Positions 42,664 through 51,455 of a stretch of 64,000 bases of DNA are shown here, one piece after another. Under the pieces are notes generated by a model that worked only from the letters and a program-made list of their open reading frames with translations, ran no database searches and had not been told where the DNA came from. A program made the position numbers and the translations under genes. Every line of letters begins with the position of its first letter. The stretch's first letter is position 1. The DNA comes from UBA699 sp050261915. Lineage in GTDB: Bacteria > Bacillota > Clostridia > Clostridiales > Clostridiaceae. The stretch is from NCBI GenBank assembly GCA_050261915.1, contig JBLNDT010000057.1, positions 69,310-133,309 of the forward strand, written 5' to 3'.

Positions 42664-42685
42664 AACCCCGGAAAATTCCGGGGTT
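42664..42685. terminator. Terminator between ortB and the methyltransferase gene
   Basis: AACCCCGGAA/TTCCGGGGTT stem with a two-base centre (four unpaired bases in practice), TTTTGAC on the minus strand and TTAAATTATTT on the plus strand; convergent genes. Confidence 0.8.
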
Positions 42686-42688
42686 AAA

Positions 42689-43816
42689 TTATTTACCAGG
42701 CTTAGGCATAAAATATTGATAATAATAACACTTTAATCTTCCATTATACAATTTTCTATTTTTGTCTGCTTTCCTTCCAAAACACTTTTCAAAATCAGGA
42801 TGGGAGGTTATTACAAAGAAGCCAAAGTCATTAAGCTTTCCAAATACCCTTCCCATTGTCCTATAAAGCTCCATAGCTTCTTCAGACTCTCCAAGTCTTT
42901 CACCATAAGGAGGGTTGGTAATAATATAGCAAAATCTTTCCTTGCTTGAAAAATCATTTACATCAAGCTTTTGAAACATTATATTTTCATAGACTCCTGC
43001 TTTTTTTGCATTCTCCCTGGCAGTTTTAAGAACTGATCCATTAATATCAGAAGCGAGTATCCTAAAATCCTTTTTATTTACAGAATTTGCAGCATGCTTT
43101 CTTATATCCTCCCATAAATCATTCGGTATTATTTCCCACTGTTCTGAAGCAAAAGTCCTGTTTAGCCCTGGAGCAATATTTCTACCTATCATTGCAGCTT
43201 CAATGGCAATGGTACCAGATCCGCAAAATGGGTCCATAAGTTTAATACTGCTGTCCCACCCGCTTAAAATCACAAGCGCCGCAGCAAGAGTCTCCTTCAT
43301 TGGTGCTTCTCCTGCAAGTGCCCTGTATCCCCTTTTGTGCAGACCAGGTCCAGTGGTATCCAAAGTCAGTGTAACAATATCCTTTAATATACTTACTTCT
43401 ATTTTATATTCTGCACCATCTTCTGGATATAAATCCCTTCTATATTTTCGTTTCATTGCTTCAACTACAGCCTTTTTTACAATAGATTGTACATCCGGCA
43501 CACTGTGCAGTTGAGATTTAACAGATTTACCTGTAACATGCATAAAACCGTTTATTGGAATAATATCTCCAAATTCAACGGATTTTGTTCCTTGAAACAG
43601 TTCTTCAAAGCTCAGAGCCTTAAATTCAGCAAGTTTAATTAGCACCCTGTCAGCAGTACGAAGCCACATATTACAGGTTACAATATCCATTTCATCCCCT
43701 GTAAAGGTTACTCTTCCATTTTCAATATAAAGATCCTCGTACCCTAGTTCCTTTAGTTCCATAGCAACAACCTTTTCAAGTCCAAAGGTTGCTGTAGCAA
43801 TAAGTTTATATTCCAT
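42689..43816 (-). CDS. THUMP-domain class I RNA methyltransferase (RlmL N-terminal type, YpsC-like)
   Basis: 375 residues. A THUMP RNA-binding domain (about 45-160) is followed by a UPF0020/RlmL-type SAM methyltransferase domain with MDPFCGSGTIAIEAA (SAM binding), an ILASDIN acidic loop and the catalytic NPPYGERLG. The family makes m2G in 23S rRNA (position 2445 in E. coli). ATG behind AGGAGAAAA. Its start lies 11 bases inside the upstream sensor gene, so they are translated from one message. Confidence 0.9.
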   Translation of the reverse strand: MEYKLIATATFGLEKVVAMELKELGYEDLYIENGRVTFTGDEMDIVTCNMWLRTADRVLIKLAEFKALSFEELFQGTKSVEFGDIIPINGFMHVTGKSVKSQLHSVPDVQSIVKKAVVEAMKRKYRRDLYPEDGAEYKIEVSILKDIVTLTLDTTGPGLHKRGYRALAGEAPMKETLAAALVILSGWDSSIKLMDPFCGSGTIAIEAAMIGRNIAPGLNRTFASEQWEIIPNDLWEDIRKHAANSVNKKDFRILASDINGSVLKTARENAKKAGVYENIMFQKLDVNDFSSKERFCYIITNPPYGERLGESEEAMELYRTMGRVFGKLNDFGFFVITSHPDFEKCFGRKADKNRKLYNGRLKCYYYQYFMPKPGK

Positions 43817-46517
43817 TTATTTTCTCCTGTTGTAAAATATTAATAAATTTTTCCACTAAATCTGGATCAAACTGTGATCCGGAACACTTTTTTATTTCAC
43901 AAATTGCAGCCTCAAAGCTTAAGGCACTTCTGTATGGCCTGTCATTTGTCATAGCATCAAAAGCATCAACAATAGCCAGTATTCTGCACTGAATTGGTAT
44001 TTCACTTCTCTTTAGTCCATAAGGATATCCATTGCCATCCCATCTTTCGTGATGTTTTAATATCCAATCGGAAATATGAATTATATCTGGGGAGGATTCT
44101 GCAATCCTATAGCCTATTTCGGTATGTCTCATCATACTCTCATACTCAGTTTCCTCAAGCTTTCCTGGTTTAAAAAGAATTGAATCAGGAATTCCAACTT
44201 TACCTATGTCATGAAATTGAGCAAATAAAATCATATCCTTTATCACAGAATCAGTCATATTAATTGCTTTAGAAAGTTTAACGCAAAGGTCCTGCATTCT
44301 TTCACCATGACCTTCTGTAATAAAATCTCTTGCCTCAAGCATCTTTGCCAAAAGATCAATATTTTTGCTCCTTTTGCTTTGATGGTGGTGAAGCTTTTCA
44401 CGATACATATACGTATCTGCTTCTTTAAATGATTTCATCAAGTCTTCACTGCTGCTTGTGAAGGAATATCCCACAGACATGCTTACAGGAATAACAGGAT
44501 TCAGCACATTTAATTCCGCTGCAGATTCAATTATCTTTTTTTTGTATGAATCTAATTGTTTTTCCGAAGTATTTAATATTATAACTGCAAATTCATCTCC
44601 CCCTATCCTTGCAGTTATATCATTATTACTGCAACACTTTTCAAGAATATATGCTGCATTTTTGATTAGATTGTCCCCTTCGGTATGCCCCATGGTATCA
44701 TTAATCAATTTCAACCCATCAATATCGCAGATTATTATACCAACATCTTGAACATTTTGTTCCTTAAGTTCAGTTAGCTTTCTCTCAAAATAGTTTCTGT
44801 TATAAAGACCGGTAGTTATATCTCTCATGCTCATATCATAAATTCTTTTTTCAGCCTTTTTTCGTTCTGTTATATCACGAATCAGTAAAAGTATCCTGTC
44901 CTCTTCAAAAGGAACAAGCCTTGCCTCGTTATATGTCATTTCACAATTCATATAAACAGGATATTCAATTAGTTCAAGTTCTCCAGTACTAATAACTCTT
45001 TCCATAGCAGAATGTATTAGTGCAGCCGTATTTTCAGTAAACATTTCTTTTATAGACTTATTAATAAAATATTTTCCAGGCATAAATTGAATAAGATATT
45101 TTTGATCTGACAGAAACTCCAAAAAAAGTCCTTCCGTATTTACTACAAATATCAAATCAGGTATAGCTTTTATTATAGCCCTATTTTTATTTTCACTGCT
45201 TTTAAGCAGTTCCGAATCCTTGATCATTTTTGTAATATTAACAAGTGTAAGCAGAACAGATTCAACTTCACCACTATCATTGAACCTTGGGGTGCATTCT
45301 CCTTTAGCCCAAATTAGTTCTTCAGATCCAGACTGTTTTATTCCGAGGGTAAAATCCTTTACAGGTTGTTTAGTTTCAAAGGTTTTATTAACATTAAGCT
45401 CACTATATTCAATTTTACTCCCATCAGCGTTTACTACATATTTTAATACATCCTGAAGTCTTGATTCCTTTGCCAAGGTTTCTTCAGAAATTCCGAACAT
45501 TTCCCTACATATTGAATTACTTAAAATAAGTTTTCTATCTTTAGAAAATACAGCAACTCCTATTTTCAAACTATTAAATAATTCTGTAAAGCTCTTTTCA
45601 GTATTTCTTATTTCCTTGTTCTTTTTCTTAATATTAATCCACAAATAATTTGCTGTAAAAATTAATATGCCAATAACTAGAATTGTTCCTACTGCTAAAA
45701 ACAATATATATGCTGAATATTTAAGGTATACACTGCTTAACCCAAACCATTTTCTATCTATATCCATATACTCTTTTTTAGATATAAGCTTAAACCCATT
45801 ATTTACAGTAGTTAGCAGTTCATTATTCCCCCTTAAAACTGCCCTGTGAAATTTGTTACTATATAATGGTTCAGTATATTTGAAGTTATTAATAATATTA
45901 TATTTATACAGATAATACAATGCAGGTGGCTTGTCCATTACAAATATATTTATTTTTCCCAAGGCTGCATCCTTAATTATATCTTCATAGGTGCTATATT
46001 CAACAATATTAGTTATTCCATATGATTTTAAGTACTCCTGTGAATAATCCCCTTTTTCTACAGCTGTTGTAAATCCATTCAAGGAATTTATGTCCGTTAT
46101 ACCTGAAATATTTTTATTAAAAAAAATTGAAGTATCTATATCAGCATAAGCATCAGTATAATCATAAATCAAATTTCGCTCCTCTGACATGAATATACTA
46201 TCAATAACATCAAATTTTCCGTTTTTTATACCCTTTTGGGCTGAATCCCAATCTACTGCCACAAGGTTTACTTTTATTCCAGTCTTCCTTTCAAATAGCC
46301 TCCACTGATCAACAGAAACCCCTTGTACTACTCCATTGCTGCTCCTAAAAGAATATGGCGGATAATTATCTTCTAATACCACATTTATGCTTTTATAGCT
46401 GCTACTGAAATTACTTTTTTTAATTGTGCTGAAATTATATATATATATTGATGTTATAACCACCAATATTAAAAGGCATAAAAATACGTTTTTCTTCCAC
46501 AATCTTTTACCAGACAA
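43806..46517 (-). CDS. Solute-sensing c-di-GMP protein: SBP_bac_3-PAS-PAS-GGDEF-HD-GYP
   Basis: 903 residues. Signal anchor (about 9-26), family 3 solute-binding domain (about 40-260: NYPPYSFRSSNGVVQGVSVD), membrane helix (~270-292), two PAS domains, GGDEF (RIGGDEFAVIIL, with MGHTEGDN) and HD-GYP (FHDIGKVGIPD, HHERWDGNGYPYG, DAMTNDRPYR). Both enzyme sites look intact, so it may make or destroy c-di-GMP depending on the bound solute, probably an amino acid. The start is a TTG 7 bases after GAGGAATAAAA. It faces ortAB and shares its sensor type with the kinase at 37.3 kb. Confidence 0.92.
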   Translation of the reverse strand: MSGKRLWKKNVFLCLLILVVITSIYIYNFSTIKKSNFSSSYKSINVVLEDNYPPYSFRSSNGVVQGVSVDQWRLFERKTGIKVNLVAVDWDSAQKGIKNGKFDVIDSIFMSEERNLIYDYTDAYADIDTSIFFNKNISGITDINSLNGFTTAVEKGDYSQEYLKSYGITNIVEYSTYEDIIKDAALGKINIFVMDKPPALYYLYKYNIINNFKYTEPLYSNKFHRAVLRGNNELLTTVNNGFKLISKKEYMDIDRKWFGLSSVYLKYSAYILFLAVGTILVIGILIFTANYLWINIKKKNKEIRNTEKSFTELFNSLKIGVAVFSKDRKLILSNSICREMFGISEETLAKESRLQDVLKYVVNADGSKIEYSELNVNKTFETKQPVKDFTLGIKQSGSEELIWAKGECTPRFNDSGEVESVLLTLVNITKMIKDSELLKSSENKNRAIIKAIPDLIFVVNTEGLFLEFLSDQKYLIQFMPGKYFINKSIKEMFTENTAALIHSAMERVISTGELELIEYPVYMNCEMTYNEARLVPFEEDRILLLIRDITERKKAEKRIYDMSMRDITTGLYNRNYFERKLTELKEQNVQDVGIIICDIDGLKLINDTMGHTEGDNLIKNAAYILEKCCSNNDITARIGGDEFAVIILNTSEKQLDSYKKKIIESAAELNVLNPVIPVSMSVGYSFTSSSEDLMKSFKEADTYMYREKLHHHQSKRSKNIDLLAKMLEARDFITEGHGERMQDLCVKLSKAINMTDSVIKDMILFAQFHDIGKVGIPDSILFKPGKLEETEYESMMRHTEIGYRIAESSPDIIHISDWILKHHERWDGNGYPYGLKRSEIPIQCRILAIVDAFDAMTNDRPYRSALSFEAAICEIKKCSGSQFDPDLVEKFINILQQEKINGI

Positions 46518-46665
46518 TTTTATTCCTCATTTCTAAATTTGCTAACTATTATTTTACATTATATAAAAATATATTGCCACTTTATTTAACACTATATTAT
46601 TTTGTTGACTTTAGAAAATATTGAGTTTAGAATTATATGAGTTTAAATTATTAAAAGGAGAAACC

Positions 46666-47802
46666 ATGAATACATTTGAAAAAATAGGAATTAGTGAAGA
46701 ACTGCTTAGTGGACTTAACAAACTTAATATAACTGCTCCAACAGCAATACAGTACAGTGCAATACCCCCTGCTCTTAATAATATTGATATAATCGGAGAA
46801 TCTCAGACTGGCAGTGGAAAAACCCTTGCATACCTGCTCCCTTTGTTTTGTAAAATTGATCCTATGAAAAGAGAAATGCAGGCTGTAATACTTACCCCAA
46901 CCCACGAATTAACCATGCAGGTTAATGAACAAATAAAACTTTTATCAGAGGCATCGGGAATAAATATTACATCAATGTCTATAATAGGTGAAGTAAATAT
47001 AAAAAGGCAGATTGAAAAACTGCGGGATAAGCCCCATATTATTACAGGCTCTCCTGGAAGAATTATTGAACTTATAAAATTAAAAAAAATAAAAAGCCAT
47101 ACAATTAAAACCATAGTACTGGATGAGGGGGATAAGCTTCTTGATGAAAAAAACCTCACTGTAATAAAAGAAATAATAAAGTCAACCCAGCGTGACAGGC
47201 AGCTTATGGTTTTTTCAGCTACCATAAGTAATAAAACTGCATCAATTGCAAATGAACTTATGAATAATCCTGAAGTAATAAGGATTAAAGAAAATGGTAC
47301 AATAAATGAAAATATTCAGCATATATATTTCTTGTCAGAGCAAAGGGATAAAATTGAGCTTATTAGAAAACTAATAGCATCCATAAATCCTGAAAAAGCA
47401 ATTATTTTTGTAAATAAAAAAGATGAAATACTAATTACTACAGAAAAATTAAAGTATCACCACATAAATGCAGCATGTATTTATGGAACTGCCACAAAGG
47501 AGGAAAGAAAAAATTCTCTTGAGGGCTTTAGAAATGGAAAATACAATATATTAACCGCATCTGACCTAGCAGCTAGAGGCCTGGATATTTCAGATGTTAC
47601 ACACATTTTCAATCTTGATATTCCGAAAGATCACAATGAATACCTTCACAGGGCAGGGAGGACGGGCCGTCTTGGTAAAAATGGATGGTGCATATCCATA
47701 GTTACAGAGAAAGAAGAAGCTTCACTAAAAAAACTTGAAAAAGAATTTAAAATTAATATACATCCTGCTAAGATTTATAAAGGAAAAATCAATATATTTT
47801 GA
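46666..47802 (+). CDS. DEAD-box-family RNA helicase with variant motifs
   Basis: 378 residues, only the two helicase domains. Motif I is SQTGSGKTLAYL, Ia is PTHELTM (usually PTREL), Ib GSPGRII, motif II reads DEGD (usually DEAD), III SATI, IV IIFVNK, V ASDLAARGLDISDV and VI HRAGRTGRLG. ATP binding and hydrolysis residues (D-E-x-D) are kept, so activity is likely, but this is a diverged member without an RNA-binding extension. ATG at 46666 behind AAAGGAG; the TTG frame at 46621 has no ribosome binding site. Monocistronic with its own terminator. Confidence 0.85.
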   Translation: MNTFEKIGISEELLSGLNKLNITAPTAIQYSAIPPALNNIDIIGESQTGSGKTLAYLLPLFCKIDPMKREMQAVILTPTHELTMQVNEQIKLLSEASGINITSMSIIGEVNIKRQIEKLRDKPHIITGSPGRIIELIKLKKIKSHTIKTIVLDEGDKLLDEKNLTVIKEIIKSTQRDRQLMVFSATISNKTASIANELMNNPEVIRIKENGTINENIQHIYFLSEQRDKIELIRKLIASINPEKAIIFVNKKDEILITTEKLKYHHINAACIYGTATKEERKNSLEGFRNGKYNILTASDLAARGLDISDVTHIFNLDIPKDHNEYLHRAGRTGRLGKNGWCISIVTEKEEASLKKLEKEFKINIHPAKIYKGKINIF

Positions 47803-47821
47803 ATTTGTGAGCAATTTTATG

Positions 47822-47857
47822 AATAGCCGAGGAAACTCGGCTATTTGTCTTTTTTTT
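47822..47857 (+). terminator. Terminator of the helicase gene
   Basis: AATAGCCGAG-GAAA-CTCGGCTATT hairpin (47822-47845) followed by TGTCTTTTTTTT. Confidence 0.92.
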
Positions 47858-47926
47858 GTCAATATATACCCCTCTGCAATAAATATAACGCTTTATTTGA
47901 AAACGTTTAGATGGTAATATTAAAAC

Positions 47927-47978
47927 TGTGTGTCATATATGTCACACTTATAGTCACACTAGGACACTTATGACACAA
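47927..47978 (+). promoter_or_regulatory. Cluster of TGTCA/TGACA half-sites upstream of the ammonium transporter
   Basis: Within 52 bases there are TGTGTGTCATATATGTCACA (an imperfect dyad around CATATATG), AGTCACAC and TTATGACACA. The half-sites are like those of nitrogen regulators of the GlnR/TnrA type (TGTNA-N7-TNACA), but the spacing in the first dyad is 6 rather than 7, so the factor is uncertain. Confidence 0.4.
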
Positions 47979-48031
47979 TATTTATTTTTTTTATTGTTTG
48001 CTTATATTAAGCAAAGGAAGGGGTATTATAA

Positions 48032-49288
48032 ATGACTGAGTATGTAGAGAAAGAACAGTCTGAAAAATCAGGGACAAAGTCTGTAAACAAAAGTCTTTTG
48101 CTATCATTTTTACTTGTTTTCATTGTTGCAGCACTTGTATTAGTTCCATCATTTAACCAAAATGTTGCTGAGGGAGTATCCGCAATTAGTGCTTCCAATA
48201 CAGCCTCCACAGCATTAGCTCCACAGTTTGGAACAATTTACGATACGTTAAAGTATGAACGTTCCATTCATATCCTAGCTATGCTTCTGGTTGGTTTTGG
48301 TTTCCTTATGGTTTTTGTAAGAAACCACGGATACACTTCTATAACAGCTACATTCCTTGTAGTTAGTATTGCTATTCCAATGTACATGGTAATAAAAAGC
48401 TTTGGAGGAGACCATTTCTCCATGTCTACATTAAGTATAGACACCTTGCTTTTCGCAGAATTTGCAGCAGCCAGTCTTCTTATAGCCATCGGTGCTCCTC
48501 TTGGAAGGCTGAAGATGGATCAATACGTTCTTATGGGTTTATTATTTGTTCCAGCGTACATATTTAATGAATGGTTCGTACTTGAAAGTGGATTTTTTAA
48601 AGGTTTCCTTGATACAGGGGGATCAATAGTAATACATGCATTTGGAGCATACTTTGGACTTGGTGTAGTAGCAAATACATTATCAAAGTTCAAAAATGAT
48701 CCAACCTGCGAAAATAACCCAATGTCAAATCAATTTTGTCTTCTTGGAAGCATGATTTTATGGCTCTTCTGGCCTTCATTTACTAGTGCTATTGTTGCAC
48801 CAGAAAGAGTTGTTCTTACAGCAATAAATACAATTTTTGCATTATGCGGAGCTACTTTTGCTACATATGTATTTACAAAAATAATCAGAGGTAAAATACA
48901 AATAGAAGATATAGCAAATGCAGCCCTTGCTGGTGGTGTTGCGATCGGTTCAACTTGTGATATGACAACTCCTGGATATGCATTAATTATAGGTATGGCT
49001 GCAGGTGCATTAAGTGTAATAGGCTACAGCATAATAGCACCAAAGCTTGAAAAATTAATCAGCGGAACTGATACTTGCGGAATCAACAATCTTCACGGTA
49101 TGCCTGGTATCCTTGGTGGAATTGCTGCCATTTTTGTTACAGGAAAACCTGGCATTCAGCTTTTAGGAATAGTTGTTACTGTTTGTATAGCATTCACATT
49201 TGGTAAAATTACAGGTTCTATAATAAACATCCTTGGTAAAAAAGAAATCCCTTACAGCGACGAAGATGAATTCTTCATGGAAGGATAG
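48032..49288 (+). CDS. Rh-type ammonium transporter
   Basis: 418 residues, about 11-12 helices, of the Amt/Rh superfamily and nearer Rh proteins: SIVIHAFGAYFGLGVVANTL carries the first pore histidine, LLGSMILWLFWPSF is typical of Rh helix 6, and GINNLHGMPGILGG carries the second histidine. It conducts ammonia or ammonium; bacterial Rh homologues are known but rarer than Amt. No GlnK gene follows it. The N-terminal ~20 residues are hydrophilic and may sit in the cytoplasm. GlnR-like half-sites upstream suggest nitrogen control. The ATG follows GGAAGGGG. Confidence 0.88.
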   Translation: MTEYVEKEQSEKSGTKSVNKSLLLSFLLVFIVAALVLVPSFNQNVAEGVSAISASNTASTALAPQFGTIYDTLKYERSIHILAMLLVGFGFLMVFVRNHGYTSITATFLVVSIAIPMYMVIKSFGGDHFSMSTLSIDTLLFAEFAAASLLIAIGAPLGRLKMDQYVLMGLLFVPAYIFNEWFVLESGFFKGFLDTGGSIVIHAFGAYFGLGVVANTLSKFKNDPTCENNPMSNQFCLLGSMILWLFWPSFTSAIVAPERVVLTAINTIFALCGATFATYVFTKIIRGKIQIEDIANAALAGGVAIGSTCDMTTPGYALIIGMAAGALSVIGYSIIAPKLEKLISGTDTCGINNLHGMPGILGGIAAIFVTGKPGIQLLGIVVTVCIAFTFGKITGSIINILGKKEIPYSDEDEFFMEG

Positions 49289-49328
49289 AAAAAGAGGCTT
49301 GTTCATTTTATGGACAAGCCTCTTTTTT
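49289..49328. terminator. Bidirectional terminator between the ammonium transporter and ggt
   Basis: AAAAAGAGGCTTGT/ACAAGCCTCTTTTT stem, TTCATTTTATGG loop, T-run on both strands; convergent genes. Confidence 0.9.
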
Positions 49329-50934
49329 ACCAGCTGTAAATAGTACCCTCTGTTCTTGAATCTGTTCCTCCTATATATACCCCATCCTCATTTCTCCAAA
49401 TTATCTGTCCACGTCCAAACAAAAGGGAGTCACAATCATATTTAACATTATGCCCTTTTTCTTCAAGCACTTCAGCATAATAGGTATCAAATCCATTTTC
49501 AAGTCTTACCTCTTTCTCCTTCATCCATATCCATCTCGGTGCATCCAAGGCTGCTTGTGGATTCATATTATAATCTATACAGTTCATCAGCACCTGCACA
49601 TGAGCCTGGGGCTGCATAAAACCTCCCATTATCCCAAAAGGCCCTATAGGTTTTTTATCCTTCATTAAAAATCCTGGAATAATTGTATGATATGGCCTTT
49701 TACATGGTTCAAGAGCATTTATATGGTTTGAGTCAAAGGAAAAATTTCTACCTCTGCTGTGGAGGGATATATCTGTATCAGGTACCACAAGCCCAGATCC
49801 AAAGCCCATATAATTACTTTGAATGTAAGACACCATATTACCTTCCTCATCTGCAGCTGCAAGATAAACAGTTCCCCCCTGGTTGTGTTTTGTCTTTTCA
49901 GGGCAGATTGCAGTTTCACTTATCATACTTCTTTTATTTTCTGCCCTTTCTTCAGATAGGAGTTCATCAATGGTTATATTCATTTTATTTATATCCGTTA
50001 CATACTTTAATGAATCCATAAATGCCAGTTTAACTGCCTCAATCTGCCTGTGAATCTTTTCAACCTCAGAACAGTGTTTTAAGTCAAAACCCTTTAGTAT
50101 ATTTAAAGCCATAAGAGCTGTTATCCCCTGTCCATTTGGGGGTATTTCAAAAACATCATATCCTTTATAATTAACACTTATTGGTTCAACCCATTCAGGA
50201 TTAAAACTTTCTAAATCCGACTTTCGTATATATCCACTGGTTTTTCTGGAAAAAAAGTCAATTTTATCGGCAATTTCACCTTTGTAAAATGATGCGCCTT
50301 TGGATTCTCCAATTAATCTAAGAGTTTTACCAAGATTTTTATATCTGAAAACTTCTCCTGATTTTGGCGCCCTTCCCTCTGGTGCAAAAGTTTCAAACCA
50401 ATGATTGTATTTTTCTCCCCTTAAACTATTTTTCAAATGATTGTATTCCTTATTCCAGTAATAAGCAAGCACAGGTGTTACCGGGAACCCATTTTCAGCA
50501 TAGTTTACTGCTGGCTCAATCAGTTTTTTAAATTCCAGTTTACCGAATTTTTCGGAAAGAGCACCCCATGCTGCTGGAACTCCAGGTACATTTACAGTTT
50601 CCCACCCAAATTCAGGGATATCCCTAATATTTAAACCTTTAAGCAATTCTATGGAGATTCCCTTTGGAGATTTTCCACTTGAGTTTAGTCCGTAAAGTTT
50701 TCCTTTCCACCAAACAATGGCAAAAGCATCCCCCCCTATTCCATTTGAGGTTGGTTCACAAACTGTTAATGCAGCTGCTGCTGCAATAGCTGCATCTATT
50801 GCATTCCCTCCGGATTTAAGCATCTCAAACCCCGCTTCTGCTGCAAAGGGCTGTGAAACTGCCACCATTCCGCGAAGACCATAGGAAACATTCCTTTTAA
50901 CTTTGTATGGATTGCATAAAGGATTAAACTCCAT
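49327..50934 (-). CDS. ggt: Gamma-glutamyltransferase family protein
   Basis: 535 residues, Ntn-hydrolase precursor. AVSQPFAAEAGFEMLKSGGNAIDAA and NGIGGDAFAIVW mark the large-subunit part, and the nucleophilic threonine is in HNQGGTVYLAAADEEGN, where the chain should cut itself. There is no signal peptide, so it should act in the cytoplasm, unlike most secreted GGTs; relatives include cephalosporin acylases and cytosolic gamma-glutamyl hydrolases. The substrate may be glutathione-like or poly-gamma-glutamyl compounds. The ATG follows GAGGAGG. Confidence 0.85.
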   Translation of the reverse strand: MEFNPLCNPYKVKRNVSYGLRGMVAVSQPFAAEAGFEMLKSGGNAIDAAIAAAAALTVCEPTSNGIGGDAFAIVWWKGKLYGLNSSGKSPKGISIELLKGLNIRDIPEFGWETVNVPGVPAAWGALSEKFGKLEFKKLIEPAVNYAENGFPVTPVLAYYWNKEYNHLKNSLRGEKYNHWFETFAPEGRAPKSGEVFRYKNLGKTLRLIGESKGASFYKGEIADKIDFFSRKTSGYIRKSDLESFNPEWVEPISVNYKGYDVFEIPPNGQGITALMALNILKGFDLKHCSEVEKIHRQIEAVKLAFMDSLKYVTDINKMNITIDELLSEERAENKRSMISETAICPEKTKHNQGGTVYLAAADEEGNMVSYIQSNYMGFGSGLVVPDTDISLHSRGRNFSFDSNHINALEPCKRPYHTIIPGFLMKDKKPIGPFGIMGGFMQPQAHVQVLMNCIDYNMNPQAALDAPRWIWMKEKEVRLENGFDTYYAEVLEEKGHNVKYDCDSLLFGRGQIIWRNEDGVYIGGTDSRTEGTIYSW

Positions 50935-51048
50935 TTTATCTCCTCCTCATTTATATAAATTATAGCAAATTCTAAGTAATTCTTCAAAACATGAAGCTTT
51001 TGTGAGATAATTAAGTATAGTTGGATTAAATAATGATTATATAAACAT

Positions 51049-51084
51049 TGTAGTATAATCGCAATGTAGTATAATATACTACAT
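51049..51084 (+). promoter_or_regulatory. Palindromic operator overlapping a promoter of the small membrane protein gene
   Basis: ATGTAGTAT-AAT-ATACTACAT (51064-51084) is a perfect 9-bp dyad. A second TGTAGTATAAT lies 16 bases upstream (51049-51059), so the TATAAT box occurs twice. The symmetry suggests a repressor, such as a GntR or TetR type, covering the -10 region. Confidence 0.55.
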
Positions 51085-51120
51085 AATATGTTTTTAAAAA
51101 TTATTTTTGGAGGGATTATA

Positions 51121-51339
51121 ATGTTTACTTTTTTAGCTGGTTTATTTTTATTTTGCGTAGTAATTGCTGTGTTTGCAGCAATGATCATAGGCATGGTAGC
51201 ACTTCCTTTTTTTATAGTATTCACATTAATAGGTCTTATGCTGTCAATAATAGGAATCATGTTTAAATTTATCTTTGGTGGTCCCCTTTTATTGATAGTA
51301 ATTATTGCTTCAATAATCTACTTTTCTAAGAAAAGATAG
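51121..51339 (+). CDS. Small hydrophobic membrane protein
   Basis: 72 residues, almost wholly hydrophobic: three membrane segments with few charges and a short basic C-terminus (YFSKKR). No family is assigned. The ATG at 51121 has GGAGGG 5-6 bases upstream; the frame that opens at 51088 has no ribosome binding site. A palindrome overlaps its promoter, so it may respond to an envelope or drug signal; similar small clostridial proteins are stress-inducible (inference). Confidence 0.6.
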   Translation: MFTFLAGLFLFCVVIAVFAAMIIGMVALPFFIVFTLIGLMLSIIGIMFKFIFGGPLLLIVIIASIIYFSKKR

Positions 51340-51455
51340 TATCAAAAATATACAGTTTTCTATCATAATAATTGTGGTGGAAAATTGTTTTTTTTTGTAT
51401 AATTAATATTGGGAACATATAATGTAATTAAAATTAACCAAGGAGATATTTTACT

